Shown: positions 11,621 to 24,654, counted from the stretch's first letter. The stretch is 64,000 nucleotides of DNA from Urechis unicinctus (GCA_034190875.2 CM067358.1:50180843-50244842), one strand, 5' to 3'. Numbers and translations are program-made. The notes: generated by a model from the letters alone, not told the origin.

Positions 11621-12715
11621 TCATAGATGATTTTGAAGATGAGTATGTGATACAATTATCGGTTTACATCAAAATGGTGTGAATTTGTCACGTAAGAAAC
11701 AGAGGCGGCAAACGTCATCAAAACATACTTGTTGTGCCTGTCATTTGCATTATTATAATCGTTTTACAAAGGAGTTACGCATTAAGCATTATTTTTGATC
11801 TTGCATGCGCGAATTAATATGAATGCTCCACAAGCGTCTTGTTGTCAAGACTATGATGTGACTATTAATTAGCACGATGTTAGAAAGCACTATAAGTGCC
11901 GAAAGCACTATCTATTCAATTAAATTAGTGTGGTTAGAGATGCCTGGCATTTAAAGAATATTTCAAAAAGTTAGAGCCGGTACTGGTCAGTTATTTTATA
12001 ACCACGTCCGACACATAATAGATATCTTAATTTTTATATGTTTGCCATATCGTTTTATACTCTGAATCTAAAAGCATTTCATGGACTTGATATGCTTGGA
12101 AGCAATATCATCTCAGTGAGCGCATGGAATGTGAACGTGAGTATAAAATGTTTCGCATCCCACCTACACTGTGTTTAAATTAATTAATTGCAATTGGTAT
12201 TTCGGCGCGTGGCGGGTTCTCTGGTGCAGGGTGGGTCACTTCCGTGAGTTGTTCCCCGGAGGGCTGGTATTACAGGGATAGACAGGTCATCTAGCAGCCC
12301 GTCGAGGACACGTAACAGCGCCCTTACCCACACACGCGATGGTCTTAGTGCGATGTCTAGAGGTAAACGACATCATAAACATATATGCAGTAAAGGCTCC
12401 AAGTGAATATGACCTCGCATATATTTCTAAACATTTGCAACTATTATGCAATAATACGAGGCAAATTGTTTTCCTCTGCCATTCGTCTATTTGCGCAAGG
12501 AAGAAATATTGTATGTATGTGTCAGGGTCAACACACCCAGCCATGAGACAGCAGAAATCGGCCATTAGTTGGTTTGCTGTTTTGGTGAATGCTGCCGCGT
12601 ATTTTGGGACACAGATACATTTAGCTAGTTTCACTTTCAGCTGCGACATAATGGTTTCTATATATCCTTACTTAGCACTGTTTTGCTCAAACAGTCTTCA
12701 AATTCAGCCCAATAG
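11620..12715. other. A-only segment with a GC-rich block and overlapping antisense frames
   Basis: About 1.1 kb is missing from B, where the equivalents of 11,620 and 12,720 are adjacent at about 41,920. It holds a GC-rich island at 12,203-12,360 that stands out from the AT-rich flanks. It also holds two frames open on opposite strands over the same bases: plus 12,339-12,782 (147 codons, the longest in the window) and minus 12,287-12,649 (120 codons). Neither has a domain I recognise. It could be an inserted element fragment, but I see no terminal repeats or target-site duplication. Confidence 0.45.
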
Positions 12716-12719
12716 ATTT

Positions 12720-13830
12720 ATCAGTGTATGCTTAAGCCTCAACATAATCCCTTGCCTGCGACTTTTATATAAATGCAGCTGAATAGAACACTTAACCTTT
12801 TGTTACTAGAATATATCTAAATACGTAAATAGCTCCACTTTAGGCTATAAGCCATATCAAAACATCGTGTATGTAGGGCCTGAAACTGTAAAGGGAATTT
12901 AACATCACTTATACCATTGTGCAATGTCAGTCGAGATACAAAGTGCAGTTACATAACCTTAGGGAGTAGCATCTTTGCAAATAATCTAATTAGAGACGCT
13001 GTTTGACGGCTGCTGTTTGTGCTGACCATGATAAATGATTAAGACGTATATCCATTTTTATACAACACCGTATATAAATGAATAACATTGAACATAACAT
13101 CTTCTGTTTTGCGCAGCCTACGACCTAACTTGATAATACTATGTCTGCTTACCAGGCGTCAGTGTTTGAGGCATTGACAGATATTCCCATTGCAGCCCTC
13201 TAAATGAATGGTAGCAGCAATTTACCAAAACAATTCCATAAATAATTATTTCGAAAGACTGGATTGATTTACAAAGACGCCACAAAGACGGCAATATACG
13301 ACGACAGGTTAAGAAGACAGTTTACCCATTTTTGCGAAAAGAAGCATTATGCATAACTCCAATATTTGTCTTCTGAACTGGACAGTTAGGTTGCTTAAAG
13401 TAACGGTCGAATTTAGTTGTACAGGCAACATATCTTGAGCATGTTTTGTATGAACACGGCATTTACATTAACATGGCGTGAGCGGTGAATGGTTACCTAC
13501 GCTCTATTGACGTTCGTAAAGTAGCCTCTGGTGTATGCAACTCGCCCTCCGTCATATGTGCTAACCGATCAACTGTTGGTTGTTATATTGCAGGCTGCGA
13601 AATGGTGGTGCTTGCATTTACTAAGTACACGGCCAACTGCTCTCTCAAAAACCAAGTATCATTTGTCAAAAAAGTGGGCTCAGCTAATTTTTTCTAAGCA
13701 ATGCAATTTCATTACAATTGTTTAATAACGGTACCTAGCCTATCACGATCATATTATTTTGCACCAATGCATAAGAGACACTTTATAGCCACAGTTAGTG
13801 CGAATGAGGTTTAAGCAGGTTAGTAAACAG
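12720..13830. other. Short B-matching block, then A-only sequence
   Basis: 12,720-12,870 aligns with B 41,940-42,095, sharing CATAATCCCTTG and ATACGTAAATAGCTCCACTT. The remainder, 12,870-13,830, has no clear partner. Frames of 64-70 codons near 13.5 kb look random. I see no gene. Confidence 0.55.
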
Positions 13831-15419
13831 GTCCATAATGCTAATGCCAAGCTACCCTACCCGATATAAGAAGCGAACTGTGCGCAATGATACTGGTATG
13901 TTGTGGTCTCAGTGGAACGACAACACTACCAGTTCAATAACTATCATCCTGCGCAGCCACGACGACTATCATGCTGCTATTGCGGTGAACGCTCCAGAAT
14001 ACTACCACGGTACTATTTCTATCCAAGGGTATATGCGCATTCGCATATTGTTTTAGCCCCGCGTATTCACACATATGATTTGTTCGCCTACTTCTTTGTA
14101 TTCATCACTTGTCAGTAAGGCTCTGACAGATATGAAACACTTCAAAACATTTAAGTGGTGCTATAAGAGAGAACCTAGTTTTTGCTATCGGTTAAAAATG
14201 TTATCTGTCGACAGAGAATAGTCTTAGCTCCTCCAATTTGCATGTTCAAGAGCTGGCTAAATATCTGTCCAGGCTATTATGTAGGTCGGCTCGTTTATTT
14301 GCAGATTTAATGCTAATTGTATAGCGCATCGTTGGACGAGTATAACGATCCACAGTGAACAGAGCACTGATATCATGGCGATAAAGCTTGCTCGAACCAC
14401 TGCCAAAATGCTATAAGATTAAGGGCCATAAGGGATTTGCAGATGCGATAAAGATTATTTTTATTATGCTTTATTGCCGGCTGCATTCAGTGTATCGGTT
14501 TTGGCTTCGGGCATAAGAGGTTTCTATCTACTGGTCAATGTGTAATATGCTCCAAGTATGGGCAAGAAAGCGCCTGCTTATTTGGTTTTTGTCAAGGGCT
14601 TTTGAACTTATCGATTTAAATGTTCGCTTCATCTTGTTTTTGATTTAAACTTATGTCAATCGAAATTGATCACCGTCTCTTAGCTCAGTGTACGGACTTG
14701 ATTATGTCCCACATAATTAAAATCAGCAACATTCCTCGAAAAGAGAATTATCGGATAAGCTAGTTTATGACTCAGGTTTGGTACAATTGATCACTAAACT
14801 ATTGCAATATCAATTGACCACAAAACTCTTAATCGTAATTAAATACAGCAGCCTTTATGAAATCATGTTTTTGTAATCGATGGGATCACACTAAAACTAA
14901 TATAACCGAACAACATCCATCAGACATCGCCACCGCAAATGCTATCTGAATGAGATCTCGTTATATATATAGCAGCTGTAAAGTATTAACCATTGATTGT
15001 TTACATCTACTTTTTTGTAATTTATATTTCTTAATCCGAGGCTAATATCAATTTTTCGTTAGCACTATTACCATTTGGGTGTTACACTTTAAGTCGAAAT
15101 AAAACAATAGGTTCTGATCTTATTTCTTATATTTCGTAGCAAACTATTAACAGTAAGAGTCCATCAAGTACTACACATTACGTCATAGACCCTACCTTGC
15201 CAGCCATACAAACGGTACTTTGACTGATTCAACAATTGCACTTTTCATCAGTAAGTATGACTGACTAGACTTCCGTGGTAAAGTTGTGCATATACTATAA
15301 GTGACAAAACCAAGTAATCTAAAAAATGCTGTTTTTTAAAATGATATCAGTATATGGTAAGTGCACAAATGTGACAACTTGTGATCCATTAATACTGTAT
15401 AGCTACAACTATAGCGATC

Positions 15420-15470
15420 CCTCTCCCCCCCCCTCTCTCTCTCTCCTTCTCTCTCTCTCCCTCTCCTCGG
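15420..15470. repeat. Polypyrimidine (CT) tract, copy A
   Basis: This C/T-only run is followed by CCTAG at about 15,480. It matches tracts at 44,935-45,000 (B) and 63,598-63,677 (C), each also ending CTCCTAG. The flanking upstream sequence is related to the tracts at 22.4, 25.5, 55.6 and 56.1 kb. Confidence 0.9.
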
Positions 15471-15753
15471 TCTTTCTTATTCCTAGTTTTTAATTGAATT
15501 AGGCAGATATCATGCCTACGTATTATATAACATACGACGAGCATTACTACAGTTGGCATTTCTGAAAATGTTCACAACAGATGTTTATCACTGCAATGTG
15601 ATTCGTTTACAGCATAAATATAACTGCAACGCAAATAACTTTTGGTGTTAAAAGACAATCATTTTAGACTTATAGTGTCAAATTTCAGAAATTGGAGTGA
15701 TTGTCATATACAATTTATCAACCTGTTTTGCAATGTGTACACAATTTCTCAGA

Positions 15754-15889
15754 TCATACAGTAAAACGAGGTTGTCAAATTCCTTAAAGTTTCTGTCACT
15801 TACTCGATATTTCGTTAGAGGTCATACAGTAAAACGAGGTTGTCAAATTCCTTAAAGTTTCTGTCACTTACTCGATATTTCGTTAGAGG
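15754..15889. repeat. Perfect 68-bp tandem duplication
   Basis: A 68-bp unit starting TCATACAGTAAAACGAGG occurs twice with no difference (15,754-15,821 and 15,822-15,889). B has one diverged unit at about 45,290-45,353. Perfect identity amid diverged surroundings marks a recent event, or an assembly artefact. Confidence 0.97.
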
Positions 15890-16049
15890 TAAATGTCTCC
15901 TCCGCTATGGAATATGCACACATTGGTGTTTGGGCTATTGATTGGGAGAACAAGTGATATGTTGTCAAAAGGTGATGATCATTCATTCCTATTCTATAAA
16001 GGTTAATATTGAGACATATGCCAGATAACCTCGAGCCATTAGCTGTGGA

Positions 16050-18460
16050 CAACAGTAAAACCAAGACGCAGAGCTTAACTAAATGCTCTTATCATGCCTT
16101 GATGTTTACCGAGGAGATTGTGCCGTCATTATAGTCGCCAGGAGTATATTAGTTACATGTACGGGCGCATGACGCACAAGTTACGTCATTAAAAGGATTT
16201 ACCTATAAACGTTATCCAACCACGACCCCCTGGGCTAGCAGTAACCTTTTGTGGCTTTTTTACGTGGCCAAAATGACAATGGTCAATTTGCCTCTTACGC
16301 GTTTAACAATGAGTTTACGTAAGTGCTTAAGGCGGTTAAATGTTTTGTTCATTCTATTGGATTAAGTAGAAGAGACAAGCTATTTGTGAGGTAATACAAC
16401 ACTCGGTACACATAGTATCATCAAACACTACTGTACAAAACGCCATCGCAGTGGAGTTGTTCTATTAGGCATATCATTGGTTGGTGTTTGGTCACCATAA
16501 ATCTTTTTAAAATCAGACCATGACTCAAAGACAGCGGTTCATAAGTGACACATATTTTAGCAATTATGTGGTAACAAATATGTTACTTCCATGATAAAGG
16601 TGAACTCTAAAGCAATGTATCATAGCAACAACTATGAGCGTCCAAATAGAAGCTGAATTGTTGAACAAACATTGTGTATTGACTGGTACTATGAATGCTT
16701 TTATGTGGGTCAGAAAACAGCAAACACAGCAACCCAAAACAATAGCAGAAAGTCAACGCCTAAATATTATTTGCGTATCATTTCGTTGCCAAGTGAGCAG
16801 CGTAATGTTAATATTTTATCCTCAGAGAAATACATGACATTGACTACAAACAACTCGAACGTTCCTTCAGCAGTTTCTGCCAACTATTATTCATCATATA
16901 ATTAAACATCCCAAGAGATCATGATAGGAACGTGAAATGGACAAAAAAGATCACGCTTAATACACGATAAATAAGGTGTTAAAGGACGTCAAAACACAAT
17001 GCGAGCGGATCGCAACAGTAGAAAGGTTATTGCTTTGACGTCAGTCAGCTCTTGGAGTTTACTGCTTAGCATAGTATAAGGGAGTGCAAGAGTTATGAAG
17101 GTCCCGGCCTCGTAACCTGCGAAACTCATAATATGCTGCACGGATCGCATCCCGGACTTCTCAGCCCTTGACTTGATGTCAAGTTGCCAATCGTTTTGTT
17201 AACACAAGACTTAAAACCTATTCTTATAAACATCAGCAGCCGTTCAATATGTTCACTACTAGCTCTCGATATTCATAACCAAGCGGAGTTAGTTGATCAC
17301 GGAAGCGCTAGTGGTTACGTAACAAGCGACCACTGAGCAGGAAACGTGGCATGTACTATATGACAATAACCACGTTATGTACAACGTCATAAGGACATCA
17401 TTGATGCCATTACAGGAGAAAATTTAAATGTTGTAAATGCTGTCACGTGGCGCTATCTAGGAAATTTTACTTGATTCGGTGGATTACTCGTGTGCCGTAT
17501 TTATCAGTTATGCGTCGTTAGTGTTGACAATTTTATATAACCTACGCGGGAATAGACTTAATACTTCGGATAATCACAAACAGGTCGCCCAATGGCACAT
17601 GTTGCTATATTGGATGAGGAATTACCTTAGTAACTGGTTAATATGCACAGTGGAATTCATAATTGCTTGCTTTAGACATTTAACTCAATCTGTCATTGAA
17701 CATTTACCATGTTTTGGAATCGTATCATTGTCCTTTCAGATGACAGGACGATGCCTAAATACAAAAAGGTGACAAACCCGTTCCATGGTATAGAATACAG
17801 GATTAGCATGTTAACACAACTGACACACAGCACTTTCGAACGATTGATGGGACTCATGTCTACACATACACATACACTCGCATCCGTACAGGAGTACCTC
17901 ATATTTGCAGCAGCTTGTCAGCTATGTATCCGCGCAGACGTTTTGCATTATCGATCTCCAGCTCTGATATATGAAAGATGCATCTGAAATGGTTTAACTA
18001 ACTTATGAGGTAATTATAGGGCAATCATGTGGCTGACATAATACCCCACCCACGAAATAATCGAACAGAACTGAATCTGAACAGATTTGTTGCCTTGCTC
18101 ATTTTCCCAAGAAAAGTTTTCAGCTGCGTTTGCAAAGGCTGAAGGCAGTTTATATCCATGTAATGATGTAGCTAGCTATTGCTACCAGGCGTTCCTCAAG
18201 CATTTATGAAATTTGACTTAAAGATCTAAAGCGTCGACGAAAGCCAGAAAAAAAGCCCATTTGTTTATAAACTATAGAAATACTAACGTTAAAGCCTTCT
18301 CAAAACATTTAAAACTCTGTCGAATCGACGCACAAACTCAACATCACGCATCGTTTTAATGATATAATGTTTTATGGTGGCTTAATGCTTTGGTTTAGAC
18401 TCCTGCCTCCTATATCAGCTAAAAGATAGGCTTTAATATAACAAGCATCGCCGAATTTGC
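16050..18460. other. A-only stretch with remnants of the old modules
   Basis: There is no collinear partner in B, which jumps from 45,490 to 46,225. Related pieces occur elsewhere: 16,250-16,340 resembles 23,930-24,010 (TGGCC and TGACAATGGT), and 16,440-16,830 resembles 24,780-25,050 and 48,060-48,310. A short GC-richer patch sits near 17,100-17,165. Frames of up to 97 codons at 17.5-18.0 kb are unrecognised, and overlapping ones occur on both strands. Confidence 0.5.
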
Positions 18461-19615
18461 CTAAGCGTGGGCGAGTAAGCACTATTTCATTCAATCTTGA
18501 CCGAAGGCAACTTCACTGCGAATCGAACAATATCAATCGACTAATGTAGAACATGGAATGATATTATCTTCATTGCTGTTATTATTATTTCTATCATCTT
18601 AACTTGGCTAGAGCTATATATAGGCTCTGTGCTGCTGCGCTGCTGTGATACGCATAGGTCGAAATAATAGAGGTATATGGAATGATATCATACACAGGCA
18701 CACAAACATACCAGAGACTGCAAATATCTGGTTTGCCTACTTGTACGCTTCATGCAGTATAACTTGCATACATTATGAGGTGTGTTCAGGCTGGCTTTTA
18801 ATAAATATACTTTTATTTGTAAGTCGGTTATTGCTTCCGCGCGAATTTTGCAATATAATTGAAACTGTTACGTGATAACCAAATCACATAAATTACGTGT
18901 GATTAGAGCATCACTTAAAAATGACGTTACATATCACATCGCTTAGTTTTAAGTCAGGCGTTATGTGTTTTGAATGAAGGTCTGATATATAATGCGATAG
19001 ATCATCGTTCGAACTCTCTTATCGTCATCCAAGGTTTTGCCTTTTGACATTTTATAGATGTAATCAACCCTTTAAGCGTTACTATTACTACAAGCTTACT
19101 AGATTAATGTTTACCTGCCATCATTTGATAATTAAAACCAGATTTGCAGAACATACATAAACAAAATCATATTAGTGTTATCCTTGCATAACGTGAAATG
19201 CCACCTAAATGAGCGCTTTATGCTATCATATCTATGTTTCAGCCAGTAACAATATTAGACTATAATGATAGCATTTGTTACGTTCGTTGTTTTTATGTCA
19301 ATTTGTTAGATATTAATGAGACACTTGACGGATTAACAGTAATGTTTTGGAATAGCGAAGCATCATACTATGGAAGGCATTTATCAGTTGATCAACATCA
19401 CTCTCCAACACACCGATACATTACCCTGTTTCCTCAATATCCGGCTGGCGATGGATTGTTATATGTAACTTACCATGACATTTGACTCCAATTTCGCTAT
19501 ATTGCTATGTGTGCTGTTTGGCTAAGCTGGTACGGTTGATTCACAGCCAAACACAGCGTCAGTTGACCACAGGCCTACTTATCATTAACAACAGAGAAAG
19601 GTAACTGCATATATA
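18460..19615. repeat. Copy A block matching B 46,230-47,460
   Basis: Alignment is clear from 18,520. The GTGGGCGAGT landmark at about 18,468 recurs at 21,606 and 28,216. Minus-strand readings around 18,700 and 21,790 are alike (QI.AV.G and ISF), again pointing to an old shared ancestor. B has an extra imperfect 29-bp tandem unit at about 46,640-46,700. The 83-codon frame at 19,234-19,485 is broken in B. No gene is assigned. Confidence 0.8.
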
Positions 19616-19620
19616 TGTAA

Positions 19621-19621
<1 letters not shown>

Positions 19622-19709
<88 letters not shown>

Positions 19710-19838
19710 CATATATATATATATATTATATATATATATTATATATATATATAATTATATATATATATATTTATATAAATATATATGTTTATGCATATTT
19801 ATATAAATATATATATATTTATATATATATATTTATAC
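19622..19838. repeat. (AT)n microsatellite, copy A
   Basis: This is a long AT-alternating tract with scattered interruptions (G near 19,672, TACATACAT, and TTTATA motifs in the second half). B has a far purer tract at the same place (47,490-47,688). It can form hairpins or cruciforms. Confidence 0.97.
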
Positions 19839-19842
19839 ATAA

Positions 19843-19915
19843 CTCTCTTTCTCTCTCTCGTTCTTTCTCTCTCTCTATCGTAAGCTCTCTCTTACTCTCG
19901 CTCTCTCTCTTAAAG
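19843..19915. repeat. Polypyrimidine (CT) tract, copy A
   Basis: This CT-rich run follows the AT array directly. In B the matching tract (48,681-48,867) is separated from the AT array by about 1 kb of other sequence. Confidence 0.9.
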
Positions 19916-19919
19916 AGAA

Positions 19920-20215
19920 CGTTATTAACGAACCGTAACTCCGCCAGTAAGGTGGATAATCACAGATACTTAATAGAAATGTTCCTTACGGGTTATGATG
20001 AACGGTTCAAATTCCCTATCTGTTTCCCACAGATACTATCATTATGTTTAGATAGGTATCTGAATCAGGCAAGGCACAGTAACGTCGGGATTTGCTCATC
20101 ATTAGCTTGCCATCACACGAGCGATGTAAATCCCAAGGGTTTCAACCAGCTTAATAAAGTTGCCAAATACAATTTAAATCGGAATTTCGTATGATTGGGG
20201 TGCCTTTATGGCTTT
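19920..20215. repeat. Copy A block matching B 48,868-49,130
   Basis: This is a highly similar block with AACGTCGGGATTTGCTCATC in both copies. A has about 30 extra bases near 20,010. It is the downstream flank of LINE-2 and is non-coding. Confidence 0.8.
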
Positions 20216-20700
20216 ACAAGCATTTTTTCCGACAAAAGGGTCGCTGTGCTTACACTGAACTCTTCGTTGCTTGAACGAGTATTAGTTTTGGTACACTTGA
20301 AGATACTTTGATGAACAAAAATGTGGCAAATACTAGCGGGTTTTGGGCTTGTAGGTAACGAAATAAGTTATTGAGGCAGATATCTTGCTTAAATAAATGT
20401 AGGAGACCAGTCACCACGTGCACAAAATATGCGGTCGCTTCGACAGACCCCCTAAAATAAACGTCATTACGTCTCGGATGTTTGCCTAAAACCATCACTG
20501 CTGTAATCTTCTTATTCAATGTGAGCATGTTTTGTTCCTCCCAAACACGAATTTCCAATGAGTATATGACCTTCTTTGTTTGCTATGTGAAAAGTAGCAC
20601 ACATGGCTGTCATCCACGTTGTAATGCCTCTGCAGATCATGATTCTGCATAATTAGGGATAAGGGCGTCATGTAACACACAATCAACAGAGGGTCTAGTC
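20215..20700 (-). pseudogene. LINE-2 relic, copy A: reverse transcriptase around the catalytic box
   Basis: This is a second CR1/L2-like reverse transcriptase fragment on the minus strand, distinct from LINE-1. The catalytic box is degraded to VDDS (20,606-20,617), preceded by LQRHY. It is followed, after a frameshifted stretch, by VWEEQNMLTLN (NMLTLN at 20,514-20,531) and VMVLGK, which fit the family pattern in which WM..N.L.LN.DKTE.LV.G follows YADD. A 102-codon minus frame (20,250-20,558) covers this part. The C-terminal domain is missing beyond about 20,250. The B copy (49,150-49,830) keeps YADDS and extends further upstream. Confidence 0.85.
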
Positions 20701-21450
20701 AAAGCATGCCACAGATGATGAAAATGATCAATGATGAGATGAATTATGCAGTTGGGTTACTTTGCCAACTGATAAATCACAGTGAGCACCAATCCTAGCT
20801 TTGCATGAATTTTAACGCCTTATTATTGCCTCACTCCGATATTATTCGTGGTGCCAAAATTGATTGGAACATCGAGCACATGCATCAAATATTTTTGTGA
20901 CACCGTTATCAGTTAATCCTTCGGATTGCGATTTCCATGCGCTTCAGCCACAATAGTAAGGATGCTTTCAGTCATTTATTTAACACACTGTATGCATTGC
21001 ACACTCATGCGCATAAGCGTGTACCTTTATGAGATATAGTATATCATCTACGGACCTATCTCTGTTGCACAGACGAGCATAAAAAAAACAGGTTTCCTAT
21101 CCACTTTCGTGAGAAGATTATATTTTACAGATATAATCATTTTGTTATCGATAATTGCCTTGTGCTTGATGGACCGGAGTTGTGACATTTCAATTCCATG
21201 AGGATCACAACGAACATATCGTGCATCTCCGCAAATTCCTTTTAAACCTAGTCTAGGGCGCAAACCATAGCCTCTACCCGGGCTAAAAATAGGTTTACCA
21301 TGTACAATATGAATTCAATATTGCAAGATACATTACTTGGAATCTTTGTCAACACAATTGTGCTAACTTCAATAAACTCTAAACGTTTCAGACACTTTTC
21401 TACAGACGTCAACACGTTCCTCTATATCTGGCAATTTGGGTGATGGAGAA
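20700..21450. repeat. Copy A block matching B 52,214-53,730, with an old-module copy
   Basis: 20,700-20,970 aligns with B 52,214-52,610. 20,980-21,340 aligns with B 53,278-53,620, and B carries about 0.6 kb more in between. 21,000-21,300 is a copy of the recurring module with CGTGTACC, GACGAGCAT and the TTGTGCTTGATGGA landmark, but it lacks the first AGCACGT landmark. The minus strand reads CDPHGIEMS then SIKHKA at about 21,160-21,215. 21,340-21,450 matches B 53,610-53,730. Confidence 0.8.
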
Positions 21451-21930
21451 TATGGACCATTGCGATGCTAATGATGAGGCCTTCCCCTACCACATACAAA
21501 ACCTATCAACTATAAATATATTGAAACCATGCATTTTGTTCAGAGTGTAAGGCAACATTGGCACTGCCGCAATGGGTGTTTGGACATTGCCAAATATGCG
21601 CCACCGTGGGCGAGTGATTCAATCTTGTGTAGGGAACATAATAATTCAAATGACGTAGGGCATAGTTTTATGTAGGCTATAAATTTAAGCAATGTTATGG
21701 ACATTATGGAATCTGTTGTAATAATGTTAGATAAAACTGATGCACATAATGATATCTGAAATGATATCACATCAAGGGCACAGTCAATACCTGTGACTGC
21801 ACATATCTGATCACGTGCAAAATAGTACTTGATTCTAAATACAAGCCTCATTGTATGTTTATTGCTTTATTACTCAAAATAATTGTCAGTGACTTTTTTG
21901 GTCGTTCTTCGTAATGATATTGAGCAATTT
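21450..21930. other. A segment with no direct B partner
   Basis: The equivalent position in B holds different sequence (53,730-55,090). The part 21,595-21,830 is a distant paralogue of 18,460-18,730 and 28,205-28,330 (the GTGGGCGAGT landmark, then a GATATCAT region, then CTGCACATATCTG). A 103-codon minus frame (21,540-21,851) is hydrophobic and unrecognised. Confidence 0.55.
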
Positions 21931-21934
21931 GGTC

Positions 21935-23360
21935 TGAAGCATTGTTTTATATAACAAACAAAAGTAACTTTCAGAACATGTCTTTCATGTCTAAATTTCG
22001 TGTATCGTTACGGTGTGTACATTGGGACATAACCATTTACAGGCACGTATATTGGGCAGAGCCCAAGAGATACCTTATTGTTAATTGAACATCTTACGTG
22101 ATCATCTCACTTCGCTTATTTATTTGGTATTAATACTTAACGTTTGTCCGATAAGTGTTAATCTGACTACATTAATTAAATGCTACTTTTCACGATCTGA
22201 GCTTGGGCATTTAGATCAGGTCTGAAATTGCTTTGGCGACCACTCATAAATATCATTATGTTGTCGTTTAGGCTAACAAATGGTTGACATTTACTAAATC
22301 AGCGATATGTGCATCGAAAGTGACCACACGGGACATGCACACTCTCAAAGTCATTGTCTAAATACTGCCATTGATAAATGATGCGAGCTTATAATTCTAC
22401 TCAATATGCAGTAAACGGTCTATGTGTAAATCTGACTATAAGTAACACACACAAACTTTATCGCCATCTCAACCGCTCTTCTCCCAACTCTCTTTCTGTC
22501 CACCTCGACCTCAACCTCTATTGCAGCATAAGTGCGCACCGGGCAATTACCATGTGCAGCACATAAAATATCAAAGTGAACTGCTTTTTATCTGCAGCTC
22601 AGTGCTATACCCATGGTTGATTTCACGCAAATGGTATATATAAGAACACCAATGAAACAATCTTGAATGGTGTGATAGGTATTAGGTTGCCTTTGTGTTA
22701 CGTGCACTCAAGCCATGTTTTTCTCACTCTTGCGTTGATTCGGATTATACCGCCCACGACATCCTGTTAGCAGAATGTTGTTCTACCCAGCAAAATGTTA
22801 GTCACTGACGAAACAAGTGCAGAAACAGTTTCCTTGATCATTTTTTTCTGCTTGGCACTACCACCGACAACAATTGTAATTTTTTTCAGACACTCAGCAA
22901 GGTAATGGTAATAATTATTAACTCAGATCAAGTGATCGTTCATTCATGGATTATACACGGGTCCACATAAGGTGCGTGCTTCCCGAACATAACAGCATTA
23001 TCTACAGTTCTTCAAATGCAGATTAAAAGGAAGAAATATGTTTCCCTGATAGCACCATCGCTTGATTCTTTATTCGCCGACGACTTATGTTTACGAACAT
23101 TGTATTTTGCTCGTCGGTTCACGTAGTTAGCAATTTCTATACCACATTCAATTTAACTGATTTCATTTATGTGACAGAAAGTAGCCTGACCTTCAGTTGC
23201 AATTGGCAATAATTATACAGCATGTTGGAACCATATTGTGGTATTTGTACAAATAGCAATCGCATTTAGCTGTTTTGGGTAAGCTTTTTTAGCTCTCTTT
23301 GTAATGAATTACTGCCCTATAACGAAAACAATAGCGGTAGTGCGTAATGTTTATTGTAGA
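21935..23360. repeat. Copy A block matching B 55,100-57,410
   Basis: Anchors are 21,940-22,090 (B 55,106-55,260), 22,440-22,620 (B 56,130-56,310, with a second related copy at B 55,600-55,700), 22,930-23,230 (B 56,655-56,970) and 23,250-23,350 (B 57,293-57,410). It contains the polypyrimidine module at 22,400-22,540. This is the last part of A that I can align with B. It is non-coding. Confidence 0.8.
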
Positions 23361-24650
23361 GGATGTTAAAGATAATCTGTCCTCATAATCAACAGATAAA
23401 CAAAGTAGCTGCAAGTTCTAGTGCTAAGCTGTGTACACTGGTGGTGACCTCACACAAATAATCAAAGCAGCAGGGGCTGAATTAAAGGAAAATCGATACG
23501 ACATATAAAGCTTATGGCTCAGCATTTGACATAAACACCGCAATCTTTACAATAGACCTTTTATCTATGCTTACCCTTTCAAGGACTGAAATAACACTCA
23601 AAATACAAGATTCCCTCCGGAAAACAAGATTTTCAAGTAAGCGGAATATGCCTTTACAAAAGTCAGGCGAATTATCAATATGCGGAAAGAACGTTTGTGT
23701 GGAATAAATAAAATTCTAAAGAATATGAAATTGTAATCTGATCAGTGCAAAGTATTCGGTGTCGATTGGTTGCCTTATGTTCGCTAACTGCAGATGGTGG
23801 TGTTACTGTGGTTCCTGGAAGTATGTGGTGCTATACGTACAAAGCCCACCTGCGTCGCTAAACGATTTCAGAGAGAATCAGTTACCGAACCATGAACCAA
23901 TGGACAGAAAGTATCCTTTTATGAGGTGGCCAGACTGACAATGGTTATTTGGCATACCTATTGCGCATAAAAATGTGTTTATATAGGCATTAAAACGGCG
24001 GTCAAATCCACCATGTGTTTAGGGTAAGGGCGCAATGATCTGTTGCAAATTCGTTGGACGTAGCAAAGAAAGGAAACTTATTTATTGCATATGGAATCCT
24101 AATTATCCCTGCAGCTTAGACTCCAATGTACCATACGTATTCACATATCAGTGATACAAATGACAGGCTACATTTGGAGGATATGTTATATCAAGTAGAA
24201 TATTGATTGCGAAAGCAAACCTATCCTAAATATATTATTTGCCGATATATTGTTCACTCACAATGTCCAATAATGGCATCGCATTTCGCCCCGCAGTCAA
24301 ACAATCTCTTGATGTAGATCATATTATCCCAAAAACAAGGTTAAAGTCTGTATTACCACCATCCACCTGTGTGATGATCTAAGTCGGGCGTGTGAATTGC
24401 TCCTAGAAATCATTGCATTCACTAGTTGCAACATATAACATGTTTGGCTGACATAACAGCCATTACACAGAAAAAAATAGTGACCCTGACCGGGGTTGAT
24501 CAACTTAGATCGGTTGCTTACAGTCATTTAAAAATCGAAGGTGTCTCTATGGCTGCAAAAGCATACTTAAGAAGTCCTTCATATTTTTAAACATCAGCGT
24601 AATAATAGCGCAATAGGATATGGCTATATTTGATTGGCCCCGACCTCGTC
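23360..24650. other. Start of the A tail, no B partner
   Basis: B ends its alignment near 57,410, and I cannot match this stretch to 57,410-58,890. 23,930-24,010 resembles 16,250-16,340. The frames, including a 67-codon minus frame at 24,324-24,527, are short and unrecognised. Confidence 0.5.
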
Positions 24651-24654
24651 AGTT

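Larger units (their letters stand above)
13836..16050. repeat. Copy A block matching B 43,840-45,490 and C 62,150-64,000
   Basis: 13,836-14,060 matches C 62,158-62,340, and its first 60 bases match B 42,515-42,570. From 14,290 on all three copies align up to the window end in C. Landmarks include GTCGGCTCGTTTATTTG (about 14,284; B about 43,842) and AGCGCCTG (A 14,570, B 44,125, C 62,842). No gene is seen. The plus-strand frame starting MISVYG (A 15,342; B 44,858; C 63,524) is long in B and C because of high overall identity, and is broken in A. Confidence 0.85.

Noticed and set aside
15420..15490. CT tract ending in CCTAG as a splice acceptor
   Set aside because: Three orthologous tracts keep it, but there is no open exon or donor site downstream. 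A simple repeat explains it.
21150..21215. DPHGIE on the minus strand, like the Toprim loop of Spo11/Top6A
   Set aside because: It is present only in two related copies (also about 53,480). Flanking Spo11 motifs are absent, and other module copies read differently here.
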